Assembly (NCBI RefSeq): GCF_025639805.1
Contig: NZ_CP106735.1
Coordinates: 3,381,501-3,445,500, forward strand
DNA from: Reichenbachiella carrageenanivorans
GTDB taxonomy: Bacteria; Bacteroidota; Bacteroidia; Cytophagales; Cyclobacteriaceae
Direction of reading: 5' to 3'
Length of the DNA stretch: 64,000 bases
Part shown: in pieces, positions 46,737 through 54,638 of the stretch
Layout of the letters: every line of letters begins with the position of its first letter
Position numbering within the stretch: position 1 is the stretch's first letter
Notes under the pieces: generated by a model
The model's input: only the letters and a program-made list of their open reading frames with translations
Told to the model about the DNA's origin: nothing
Database searches by the model: none
Translations under genes and position numbers: made by a program

Positions 46737-46858
46737 TATTCTCATACGATGCACATAGAACCAACTAAAAATGTAGGTGCTTTTATATCATTAGTTTTTA
46801 AACTATCTTTTCTTTCAAGCTGCATTTATATTTTTAGTTGGTCTATCGTTTCACTTTT

Positions 46859-49800
46859 ATGAGGTCATATTTTGTTTTATTGTTCTTGGGTTTGTGCTTT
46901 GCTTATCCAGGTATAGGACAGTCAAGTTTTGATCCTCAATTGCCCATAGATCACATTAGTCTATCCCAATGGACTGCTGAAGATGGCCTCTCATCCAATA
47001 ATTTAACCAGCGTATTTCAAGACTCCAGAGGGTTGCTTTGGGTTACCTCTTTTAATGGTGTTATGATCTATGATGGAGAACGCATCGAAGTATATGATAT
47101 CAATAACCTTAGCCTTTTAGAGACAGATGGTTTTTATACGGTGGTCGAAGGTGCCGATGGAATCATTTACCTGGGGTCACAAGGCAGTGGAGTACTCAAG
47201 TACACTGGAGGTCAATTCTCAAAACTCAAACCAACACAAGGGGTTTTACCTAAGTCAATTCCTTCGTTGCTGATGAGTACATCTGGTGTACTCTATATTG
47301 GCTCAAACAACAACGGATTGTACAAATTTGAGAATGGAGAAGCGACTAGAATTGATTTTTCAATGCTCAACAACAGTACAATTAGTGATATAGAAGAAGA
47401 TGAAAAGGGACGAATTTGGGTCTCAACGGAAGGTCAGGGTATCTTTTGTATCAATAATGCTCAAGTTGAAAAACACTACCTTTCTCGTGATGGACTCTTG
47501 GATGATTATATTGAAGACCTTGCCATTACCTCAGTAGGAGTGGTGTTGATAGCTAGTTCACAAGGCTTGCAATTGATAGACTCAAAGGAGGAAATTCATG
47601 CTGTGGAGGCATTTAGTGGAGTATATGTCAACCATCTGATGATAGACGATTGGGGAGCCGTATGGGCTGGCACCGAAGATGGCCTCGCAAGATGGGTGCA
47701 GGGTTCAGGTCGGGTAGATTGGATATATGGAAAAGGAGGAATTGATTTGGTACGGATCAGTGCCATTATCAAAGACGAAGAAAACAGCCTGTGGCTTACA
47801 TCAAGCAGGACAGGGCTTATTCGAGTGAAAGAAAGTAAACTGACTAATTATACCTACCCAAGCCTATCGAGTAACCGAGTCAATATCATACATGAATCTT
47901 GGGATGGGCGATTCTATATCGGTACAGATCAAAATCAAATTGATATTTATGACGAAGGTAAATATGCCCGATTGAAAATTAATACTGATCTGAATGGTAA
48001 TGGAATTCGAGACATTTACCATGATAGAGATGGTTCATTTTGGTTGGCTACATATATTGGGATTGTTCATAAAGAGGGAGAGAAAGAGACCGTGTACTCA
48101 ACTTATTCAGGGATGCCTGCTAATAACTTCCGGACAGTTTTGAAGGATAGTAGAGGGGATTTTTGGTTTGGTTCAAGATCAGGAGGCTTGGTGCAATTTA
48201 GGAATGATGAGATAGTAGAAATCTATAACCATGAAAACAAACTTGAATCCAATTTTGTACTCAGCGTAACCGAATCTGAGAATGGAGATTTGCTGATAGG
48301 TACGCATAGCGGTGGCATGACGATCATCAGGTCTTCTGGTTCATCCACTACCTTGCACCTAAAACCCGATGACTCTGGTGTTTTGCTATTCAACATAGAC
48401 ATGATATCTGATACGACAGCCTGGGTCACAGCCAATATAGGTTTGGTCTATTATAATGGAGATAGTCTGATGCCAGTAGATTTGATGTCTGACAAGCGAA
48501 GCAAAACGTATTTTGACCTAGTCGATGATGGTAAAGACGACCTTTGGTTGACTACTAATTTGGGTATTATCCAAATAGCAAAAAAGAACTGGCAAAAGTA
48601 TCAGAATGGAGAAGTGACCGAATTGTCGTATCAGCTTCTAGATGAAAACAATGGCATGAACAACAAAGAGTGCACAGGAGCTACTCGATCACTGCTGACC
48701 AAGGACGGGAAGGTGATGGTTCCCACATTAGGAGGAGTGTGTGAAGTGAACCCTAGTAAACTTCAGTATTATGGAGGGCAACCGAAGGTGACCATTAGGA
48801 ATGTAGAAGTGGATAACGAACGTTTGAGTCTGCAAGAAGAGGTGGCTATCATAGAGCCAGGAGCCTTGCGCTATGTCTTTGAATTTGCCGTGCATAGTTA
48901 CACTGCGTCAGATCGAAATCAATATAAATATCTACTTGAAGGACTTGAAAATGAGTGGAGCGCACCTAGTTATAATGGTCGTGTAGAGTATACAAGTTTG
49001 CCACCAGGGAAATATACCTTTAGGGTTATAGGTGCTAATGAAAACAATATTTGGAACAATATAGGTGCGGAGTTTAGCTTTCGGGTAAAACCTTATTTTT
49101 ATCAAACAGCATGGTTTTATTTGTTAATCTTTTTGTTGGTTATGGGCACATTTATTTTGATTTATCAATGGCGGATGGCTTTTATCAACCGACAGAACGT
49201 AGAACTAAAGAAAGTGAATGCTGAGCTAGATCGATTCGTTTACAGCGCTTCGCACGAAATCAGATCTCCCTTATCCTCTATTTTGGGATTGATCAACTTG
49301 GCCAGAATGGGAGATCCCCATAAGCGGCTGGAATATTTTGATCATATTGAAAAAAGTGTCAATCGCTTGGATGATTTTATACACGATATTGTAGACTATT
49401 CCAGAAATGCTCGTCTGGGTATAGAGGTTAGTCTGGTGGATTTTAACGAAATCATATCTGATATCATAGCAGACATTAGCCATACGGCCAATTTTGAGAA
49501 AATCAGATATGAAATGTTATTGAACCATAAGGAGGATTTTTATACAGATGTCAGAAGGTTGAAAGTAGTATTGAGCAATGTGATTATCAATGCATTTAAA
49601 CATCATCAACCAGATCGAATATCAGCACCGTTCGTACTAATAGAGATCGCCGACACGAAGAAAGGGGTGAAGATTACCGTGAGCGACAATGGGCCAGGCA
49701 TCGAGAAAAAACATCATTCTAAGATGTTTAATATGTTTTATCGAGCGACTACGTCTAGTGAAGGTTCTGGATTGGGACTCTATATTGTCAGCGAAATTTT

Positions 49801-49912
49801 GGAAAAACTGCAAGGAGAAATAGAAGTGACATCAGAACAAGGGGTAGGTACTACCTTTGATATTACTTTGAGAAATATGGAGGCACTTTTTCAGGACAAG
49901 CATATGGCTTGA
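46859..49912 (+). CDS. Two-component regulator propeller / Y_Y_Y sensor histidine kinase without receiver
   Basis: 1017 aa from ATG 46859, which gives a clean signal peptide (cleavage near GIGQ); a TTG at 46838 adds 7 residues. The periplasmic part (about 25-660) is a series of propeller repeats (SVFQDSRGLLWVTSFNGVMI, DEKGRIWVSTEGQGIF, RDGSFWLATYIGIV), followed by a Y_Y_Y domain (about 665-755; NQYKYLLEGLENEWSAPSYN). After one membrane helix comes a HisKA (VYSASHEIRSPLSSILG) and an HATPase with NVIINAFKH, VSDNGPGI and GSGLGLYIVS. Unlike hybrid two-component systems of gut Bacteroides it lacks a receiver and AraC domain, so it needs a separate regulator. Confidence 0.92.
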   Translation: MRSYFVLLFLGLCFAYPGIGQSSFDPQLPIDHISLSQWTAEDGLSSNNLTSVFQDSRGLLWVTSFNGVMIYDGERIEVYDINNLSLLETDGFYTVVEGADGIIYLGSQGSGVLKYTGGQFSKLKPTQGVLPKSIPSLLMSTSGVLYIGSNNNGLYKFENGEATRIDFSMLNNSTISDIEEDEKGRIWVSTEGQGIFCINNAQVEKHYLSRDGLLDDYIEDLAITSVGVVLIASSQGLQLIDSKEEIHAVEAFSGVYVNHLMIDDWGAVWAGTEDGLARWVQGSGRVDWIYGKGGIDLVRISAIIKDEENSLWLTSSRTGLIRVKESKLTNYTYPSLSSNRVNIIHESWDGRFYIGTDQNQIDIYDEGKYARLKINTDLNGNGIRDIYHDRDGSFWLATYIGIVHKEGEKETVYSTYSGMPANNFRTVLKDSRGDFWFGSRSGGLVQFRNDEIVEIYNHENKLESNFVLSVTESENGDLLIGTHSGGMTIIRSSGSSTTLHLKPDDSGVLLFNIDMISDTTAWVTANIGLVYYNGDSLMPVDLMSDKRSKTYFDLVDDGKDDLWLTTNLGIIQIAKKNWQKYQNGEVTELSYQLLDENNGMNNKECTGATRSLLTKDGKVMVPTLGGVCEVNPSKLQYYGGQPKVTIRNVEVDNERLSLQEEVAIIEPGALRYVFEFAVHSYTASDRNQYKYLLEGLENEWSAPSYNGRVEYTSLPPGKYTFRVIGANENNIWNNIGAEFSFRVKPYFYQTAWFYLLIFLLVMGTFILIYQWRMAFINRQNVELKKVNAELDRFVYSASHEIRSPLSSILGLINLARMGDPHKRLEYFDHIEKSVNRLDDFIHDIVDYSRNARLGIEVSLVDFNEIISDIIADISHTANFEKIRYEMLLNHKEDFYTDVRRLKVVLSNVIINAFKHHQPDRISAPFVLIEIADTKKGVKITVSDNGPGIEKKHHSKMFNMFYRATTSSEGSGLGLYIVSEILEKLQGEIEVTSEQGVGTTFDITLRNMEALFQDKHMA

Positions 49913-49957
49913 TCCAGACTACGCTTCAATTTTAGAAATGATTTAAACTAACTAACC

Positions 49958-50953
49958 ATGAACAAAGTCATTTTTACTGCGGATGATTATGGGGTGATCC
50001 CAGCAATAGACGAAGGGATAATCAAAGCAGTCAATGCAGGAAAAATCAATTCCGTCGCCGCTTTTTCTAATCACCATCTTTTTGAGTCGCGTATCAAAAA
50101 ATTACAAGACTCTTGCGCAGGAAAAACATTTGAAATAGGATGCCACCTGACTATATCATCAGGTAAGCCTATTTCAGAGCGGAAAATAGGATTGCTTACT
50201 CGCCAAGGTAGCCTCGGTTTTCGCAGACGCAAATACTTTAAAAAGTATACGCAGATGAGAAGGACTAAGCATACAACTCAGGAACTCAATGACCTGCATT
50301 ACGAATTAAGCAAACAAGTAGAACAGTTTTATAAGTATGACATTGAGATTACGAATCTGAGTTGCCATCACAATACCTTATTCTTTTTTGAAGATTACCA
50401 CCAGTTGTTTTTTCAAGTAGCCAAAGAGTTTGGACTGGTGGTTCGTTCTCCGCTCAATATCCCCAAAGCCATGAATGATCTTTATATATCGATGGTGGTG
50501 CTGCGGCTATTCGATAATATGTCGAAGGAAGACAGACATCGGATTTTATCGCATACGCGGAATATGCGTTCGTTTTTATCGCAATATGAGGGGTTGCCAG
50601 ACATGCCTATTGCCTTAAATACTGTGCACTATGGGCCGCTAGCATTGCCTACCAATCGTTTGAGTAATTGTGAAATAGATGCTTATGCCGATGAAAAGAA
50701 CCTAGCCTTGCGTATGGAACTTAGCAATGATGCACCAGAAGAGGAAGTGATGGAGTATGTTTTTCATTTGATAGATGACAACTACGATCAAATAGATGCT
50801 TATTGTGAACAGACCAAGTTTTCGAATTCGAGGTACACAGGCATAGATGCTGGGTATTTTGATAGCCGGATGGCAGAGCAACGAGCTTTACTCAACTTTG
50901 AATTGTCGCATTTGGTTTCTTTTGAATCTTGGCGCAACTTGTCTCGTTTATAA
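49958..50953 (+). CDS. ChbG/YdjC-family carbohydrate deacetylase
   Basis: 331 aa. The N-terminus IFTADDYGVIPAIDEGI (Asp9-Asp10) and CHLTISSGKPIS (metal-binding His) match the YdjC/ChbG fold, which removes acetyl groups from chito-oligosaccharides or related sugars. A second His region (NLSCHHNTLFFFED) supplies the remaining metal ligands. The family is about 250 residues; the extra 80 are spread over the C-terminus. Located 45 nt after the sensor kinase, possibly co-transcribed with it. Confidence 0.88.
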   Translation: MNKVIFTADDYGVIPAIDEGIIKAVNAGKINSVAAFSNHHLFESRIKKLQDSCAGKTFEIGCHLTISSGKPISERKIGLLTRQGSLGFRRRKYFKKYTQMRRTKHTTQELNDLHYELSKQVEQFYKYDIEITNLSCHHNTLFFFEDYHQLFFQVAKEFGLVVRSPLNIPKAMNDLYISMVVLRLFDNMSKEDRHRILSHTRNMRSFLSQYEGLPDMPIALNTVHYGPLALPTNRLSNCEIDAYADEKNLALRMELSNDAPEEEVMEYVFHLIDDNYDQIDAYCEQTKFSNSRYTGIDAGYFDSRMAEQRALLNFELSHLVSFESWRNLSRL

Positions 50954-51061
50954 TAACTAGCTTTGCACAACAAGAGAGTTTTTCAGACTTAGGTAGAAAC
51001 AAAACAAAGTATATTTTGTATTAATTTAAGAGTTCTGACCAAATACCAATTATAAAGAACT

Positions 51062-51069
51062 ACCTTTGC
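51062..51069 (+). promoter_or_regulatory. Possible -7 box (TACCTTTG) of the cold-shock operon
   Basis: An exact TAnnTTTG match that would start a transcript near 51075 with a 5' leader of about 115 nt. Long structured leaders are usual for cold-shock genes. The rest of 50954-51191 shows no gene. Confidence 0.4.
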
Positions 51070-51191
51070 TACTGGAATCCGTAAGATCCATCCCGCATTT
51101 GTCCTTTCTACAAAATATTTAGGCATTTCAGTATTGATTTTATTATTTCCTAAATAAGGTGCAGTACTTTATTTAACACTAAATACTAGAT

Positions 51192-51461
51192 ATGTCAAAA
51201 TCCCAGAATAGCTTCATCAAGAATCAGAAGGCTAAGAAGAAAATGCTTAAGAAGAAGGAAAAAGAGGAGCGACGAAAGGAAAGACAAGAAAATAACAATA
51301 AAGGAGGAGAGTTGTCAGATATGATGGCTTATGTTGATGAATACGGAAACATCCTCTCTGAACCACCAGAGCCAAAAATAGAAAAGAAAAAGGATGAGCG
51401 AGCAGCTCCTCTAAAAAGGCACGAAAGAGCCGAAAGAACTGAAAGAACCGAACTTAAATAA
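51192..51461 (+). CDS. Small, highly charged protein upstream of cspA
   Basis: 89 aa, almost all Lys, Glu, Arg, Asn in the first 40 residues (KNQKAKKKMLKKKEKEERRK) followed by a short conserved core GGELSDMMAYVDEYGNILSE and a basic tail. It looks like the charged small protein often found just before a cold-shock gene in Bacteroidota; its RNA or ribosome role is guesswork. It ends 28 nt before the csp start and probably shares its transcript. Confidence 0.8.
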   Translation: MSKSQNSFIKNQKAKKKMLKKKEKEERRKERQENNNKGGELSDMMAYVDEYGNILSEPPEPKIEKKKDERAAPLKRHERAERTERTELK

Positions 51462-51489
51462 AGATTTTTTTTAATAATTTAATATACTA

Positions 51490-51681
51490 ATGCAAGGAAC
51501 AGTAAAATTTTTCAATGACGCCAAAGGATTTGGTTTCATTAAGCCATCAGATGGAGGAGACGATATTTTTGTACACACTTCAGGTCTAGTGGATGAAATC
51601 AGAGAAAACGACGAAGTTGAATTTGACACCGAAAGAGGTAAAAAAGGCATCAACGCTGTGAACGTAAAAGTTCTAGGTTAA
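51490..51681 (+). CDS. Cold-shock protein (CspA family)
   Basis: 63 aa cold-shock domain. RNP1 is KGFGFI and RNP2 is DIFVHT, with the usual start [14 protein letters not shown]. It binds single-stranded RNA or DNA and melts secondary structure in the cytoplasm. It follows the charged small protein and is closed by a terminator at 51711. Confidence 0.96.
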   Translation: MQGTVKFFNDAKGFGFIKPSDGGDDIFVHTSGLVDEIRENDEVEFDTERGKKGINAVNVKVLG

Positions 51682-51710
51682 TCCTTTCTTTTGATATCAT
51701 ACAAAGAAGT

Positions 51711-51742
51711 AAAGCAAGTCCTTTTTGGGCTTGCTTTTTTTG
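51711..51742 (+). terminator. Terminator of the cold-shock operon
   Basis: Arms AAGCAAG (51712-51718) and CTTGCTT (51730-51736) with an 11-nt loop that includes an extra CC/GG pairing, followed by a T run. Confidence 0.85.
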
Positions 51743-51767
51743 TACTTGCTTTTCCATTAGTGTCGGG

Positions 51768-52280
51768 TCAGTTGATAATGGCGCCATCGAAGTAACGTAC
51801 GCGAATAGGCAAGCCCCTAGAGCTTTTGCCTATATATACCATTTGAGTATCTGTCCACACAGCTTCAGGTTTGTTCTTGTTGATGACAGGGTTTTCCACT
51901 TCCATAATGATACCTTTATTGACTTCAGAATCACTTGAGTTTGCTTGCTCATTGAAGTGAGTCCAGGTTTTAAGTACAATATCTTTGGCTAGATTATTTT
52001 GTCTGTGCTCAGGGTGGATTAGGCATCGAAAATGCAACATATGAAAGCCCAGCGTAGGCACTAATGCAGAATATACAGTACTCACACCTACTACCTGCTT
52101 TTGCTTATCCATGATTACAAATACGACTTGTTCAACCCTTTCTTCTGCTTTTGCTGATTTCGGTAGTGCACCTAGGGCTGTCCAAAAACCGATGATTTGA
52201 GCTTTTATTTCTGGTTTTTTGCCATTCCATACATTTTGAAACAGATAGTTGTCTTGAGATTTCTGACTGGGGGTATTCAT
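51768..52280 (-). CDS. Possible GNAT-fold acetyltransferase-like protein
   Basis: 170 aa, cytoplasmic. The central strand-helix segment (VVFVIMDKQKQVVGVSTVYS, then HMLHFRCLIHPEHRQNNLAK) resembles the acetyl-CoA-binding part of GNAT enzymes, where RQNNLAK would replace the usual Q/RxxGxG/A loop. That key loop is poorly conserved, so activity is uncertain and it may be a GNAT-like binding protein. Monocistronic. Confidence 0.6.
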   Translation of the reverse strand: MNTPSQKSQDNYLFQNVWNGKKPEIKAQIIGFWTALGALPKSAKAEERVEQVVFVIMDKQKQVVGVSTVYSALVPTLGFHMLHFRCLIHPEHRQNNLAKDIVLKTWTHFNEQANSSDSEVNKGIIMEVENPVINKNKPEAVWTDTQMVYIGKSSRGLPIRVRYFDGAIIN

Positions 52281-52318
52281 AGATGTTCGGCTAAGTTTTA
52301 GCTTGTAAATATTTTTAT

Positions 52319-53128
52319 TTATTGAGCAGGTGTAGGCAGACTGTCTTTAAAATCATCATAGGATATGCCAGTTTCTGATATACCACTTTTATCGCAGCCC
52401 AATTCGTCGGCTTTGGCATTGATGTCTTGCACTCTGTTGGTGGGTGATGGATGAGTACTCAAAAACTCAGGTCCGCTACTTTGGCCAGAGGCTGATAGCT
52501 TTTCGAAAAAAGTAGCAGCTCCGTTGCAGGCATACTCCGTGTCATTTAGATAAATGACCGAATGTTCGTCTGACTCGGCTTCATCTTCTCTGCTAAACTT
52601 GAGTGCAAAGAAGCCTGAAGCTAATTGGGCTACATTGCCTTCCCCTAAAAGGATTTGTACAATGATTTGAAGACCCAAATTTTCTTTCATCTGATCACTC
52701 GAATGACGTTCGGAAGCATGTGCAATCTCATGTCCCATCACGCCAGCAAGGTCGTCTGCATTGTCCAAGTAGTGAATCAACCCTGTGTAGACATAGATAA
52801 AGCCACCAGGCGTAGCAAAGGCATTTAGTACCTCATCGTTGTGTATGATTTTCACCTCATCGTAGTGAAAAATATCTTTGTATTTTACATCGTCACTGGC
52901 TACGATAGCATCTGTCATTTTTTGAATATATGCATATGCTTCGGGATAATCCTCTTCAGATAACACAGGATAATTAGTAGGGTCTTGTGCGATTTGAGCG
53001 ACTACGGATTTTCCCATTTCCACATCGTTCTCAGGAGTGAGTCCTGTGAGCTGGTCTACTGCATCGCTACACCCAAAAGCTAGCATGCTGATAACTAAGC
53101 TGAAAAGTACAAATTGAATTTTTCTCAT
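52319..53128 (-). CDS. M48-family metalloprotease lipoprotein
   Basis: 269 aa with a lipobox (LAFGC, Cys20), so the mature protein is anchored in the envelope. The zinc motif is HEIAH (His133, Glu134, His137) and the third ligand lies in REDEAESDEHS near residue 185. Similar BepA/LoiP-like peptidases degrade misfolded outer-membrane proteins. The tail ends with a short Pro/Ala stretch. Upstream on the minus strand TAAATTTG (53160-53153) may be a -7 box. Confidence 0.92.
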   Translation of the reverse strand: MRKIQFVLFSLVISMLAFGCSDAVDQLTGLTPENDVEMGKSVVAQIAQDPTNYPVLSEEDYPEAYAYIQKMTDAIVASDDVKYKDIFHYDEVKIIHNDEVLNAFATPGGFIYVYTGLIHYLDNADDLAGVMGHEIAHASERHSSDQMKENLGLQIIVQILLGEGNVAQLASGFFALKFSREDEAESDEHSVIYLNDTEYACNGAATFFEKLSASGQSSGPEFLSTHPSPTNRVQDINAKADELGCDKSGISETGISYDDFKDSLPTPAQ

Positions 53129-53152
53129 GAATTTTTATGAATGTCAGACCCT

Positions 53153-53160
53153 CAAATTTA
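53153..53160 (-). promoter_or_regulatory. Possible -7 box (TAAATTTG) of the M48 protease gene
   Basis: An exact TAnnTTTG match on the minus strand, 24 nt upstream of the start codon. Confidence 0.4.
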
Positions 53161-53246
53161 TAGCACTTCACGCAATTGGTCTATTGAAAGGTAAACAAAA
53201 TAAGAAAGCATGTGGTGTCACGCATATGCTTGTCCTCGGTATTATC

Positions 53247-53254
53247 TAGTTTTG
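53247..53254 (+). promoter_or_regulatory. Possible -7 box (TAGTTTTG) of the DEAD-box helicase gene
   Basis: An exact TAnnTTTG match 17 nt upstream of the ATG at 53272. A TTG at 53230 lies 14 nt upstream, shorter than the usual -33 spacing. Confidence 0.4.
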
Positions 53255-53271
53255 TCTAAATTTTTTAGTGT

Positions 53272-54624
53272 ATGCATACATTTGATTCGTTCCAACTCAA
53301 AAATCCTTTAATAAATGCTATTGCCGATTTGGGATTTGAACAGCCCACACCAATACAGACGCAGGCTTACCCAGTGATCATGTCTGGTAGAGATGTAGTT
53401 GGGATCTCTCAGACGGGGACAGGCAAGACTTTTGCATACATGCTGCCATTGCTGCAGGAGTTGAAATATTCGAATCAGGTCAACCCGAGAATTCTTGTTC
53501 TGGTACCTACGCGAGAGCTGGTGGTGCAGGTGGTAGAGCAGATTGAGGTTTTTGCCAAATACATCAGTGTGCGTGTGCTGGGTGTCTATGGAGAATCTAA
53601 TATCCGAGTACAAAAAGAAGCCCTAGCTGAAGGGCAAGATATTATAGTAGCTACGCCAGGTCGTTTGTATGATCTTATTGTCAATCGTGCCTTGCAGCCC
53701 AAGGAGCTGGGTAAACTGGTGATTGATGAAGTAGATGTGATGCTGGATTTAGGATTCAGAGTGCAGTTGACCAATCTCTTCGAGCTATTGCCAAACAAAA
53801 GGCAGAATATCATGTTTTCGGCTACGATGACCGAAGAGGTGGATGTACTCATCGATGAATATTTCACCATGCCAGATAAAATTGCTGTGGCTGTGAGTGG
53901 TACGCCGTTAGACAATATCCAGCAGGAGGCTTATGCGGTAAAGAATTTTTTGACCAAAATTAGATTACTCAATCATATACTGGTAGACAAAAACACCTAT
54001 CATAAGGTGCTGGTATTTATATCCAATAAAAAATTGGCCGACAGGCTATTTGGAGCGGTAGAAGATCATTTTGGGTCGCATGTATGCATCATTCATTCCA
54101 ATAAATCTCAGAATTATCGTTTGCGCTCTGTCGAGGAATTTGACCAAGGCAGCAAGCGGATACTGATCGCTACAGATGTTATAGCTCGAGGTTTGGATCT
54201 AGACAAGGTTTCGCATGTCATCAATTTTGATGTGCCTAACTATCCAGAAAATTATATGCATAGAATAGGTCGTACAGGTCGTGCCGAAGAAAAGGGGCAC
54301 TCTATTTTGTTTTATACAGAGAAAGAAGAGCCATTAAAAGAGGCCATAGAGTCTTTGATGGATTATCAGATTCCTTTACTAGATATCCCTGAGGAAATAG
54401 AGGTGACCAACGAGCTCATACCCGAAGAGCGACCCAAAGTAGCGGAGAGTAACTACAATCGAAACACCAAAGTACGCTTGGTTAAAATTGAAGACGAGGA
54501 GAAATTAGAAAAAAACAAAAAAGTAAACCTCGGAGGATCATATAAGCGAAAGCTGGCAATGAAACATAAGAAACCCAGAACTCGCGGAGATAAAAATCAG
54601 CAGGGTAAACGAAAAAGAGGCTAG
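53272..54624 (+). CDS. DEAD-box ATP-dependent RNA helicase
   Basis: 450 aa. The helicase motifs appear in order: Q motif FEQPTPIQTQAYP, motif I SQTGTGKT, Ia PTRELVVQ, Ib TPGRLYD, motif II in the variant DEVD (usual DEAD), motif III SAT, motif IV-V (VFISNKKLADRL, ATDVIARGLD), and motif VI HRIGRTGR. The C-terminal 60 residues are Lys/Arg-rich, as in RNA-chaperone members such as CsdA/RhlE. It would act in ribosome assembly or RNA decay, matching the cold-shock genes 1.6 kb upstream. Confidence 0.95.
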   Translation: MHTFDSFQLKNPLINAIADLGFEQPTPIQTQAYPVIMSGRDVVGISQTGTGKTFAYMLPLLQELKYSNQVNPRILVLVPTRELVVQVVEQIEVFAKYISVRVLGVYGESNIRVQKEALAEGQDIIVATPGRLYDLIVNRALQPKELGKLVIDEVDVMLDLGFRVQLTNLFELLPNKRQNIMFSATMTEEVDVLIDEYFTMPDKIAVAVSGTPLDNIQQEAYAVKNFLTKIRLLNHILVDKNTYHKVLVFISNKKLADRLFGAVEDHFGSHVCIIHSNKSQNYRLRSVEEFDQGSKRILIATDVIARGLDLDKVSHVINFDVPNYPENYMHRIGRTGRAEEKGHSILFYTEKEEPLKEAIESLMDYQIPLLDIPEEIEVTNELIPEERPKVAESNYNRNTKVRLVKIEDEEKLEKNKKVNLGGSYKRKLAMKHKKPRTRGDKNQQGKRKRG

Positions 54625-54638
54625 TTTTTGTTTGACTG

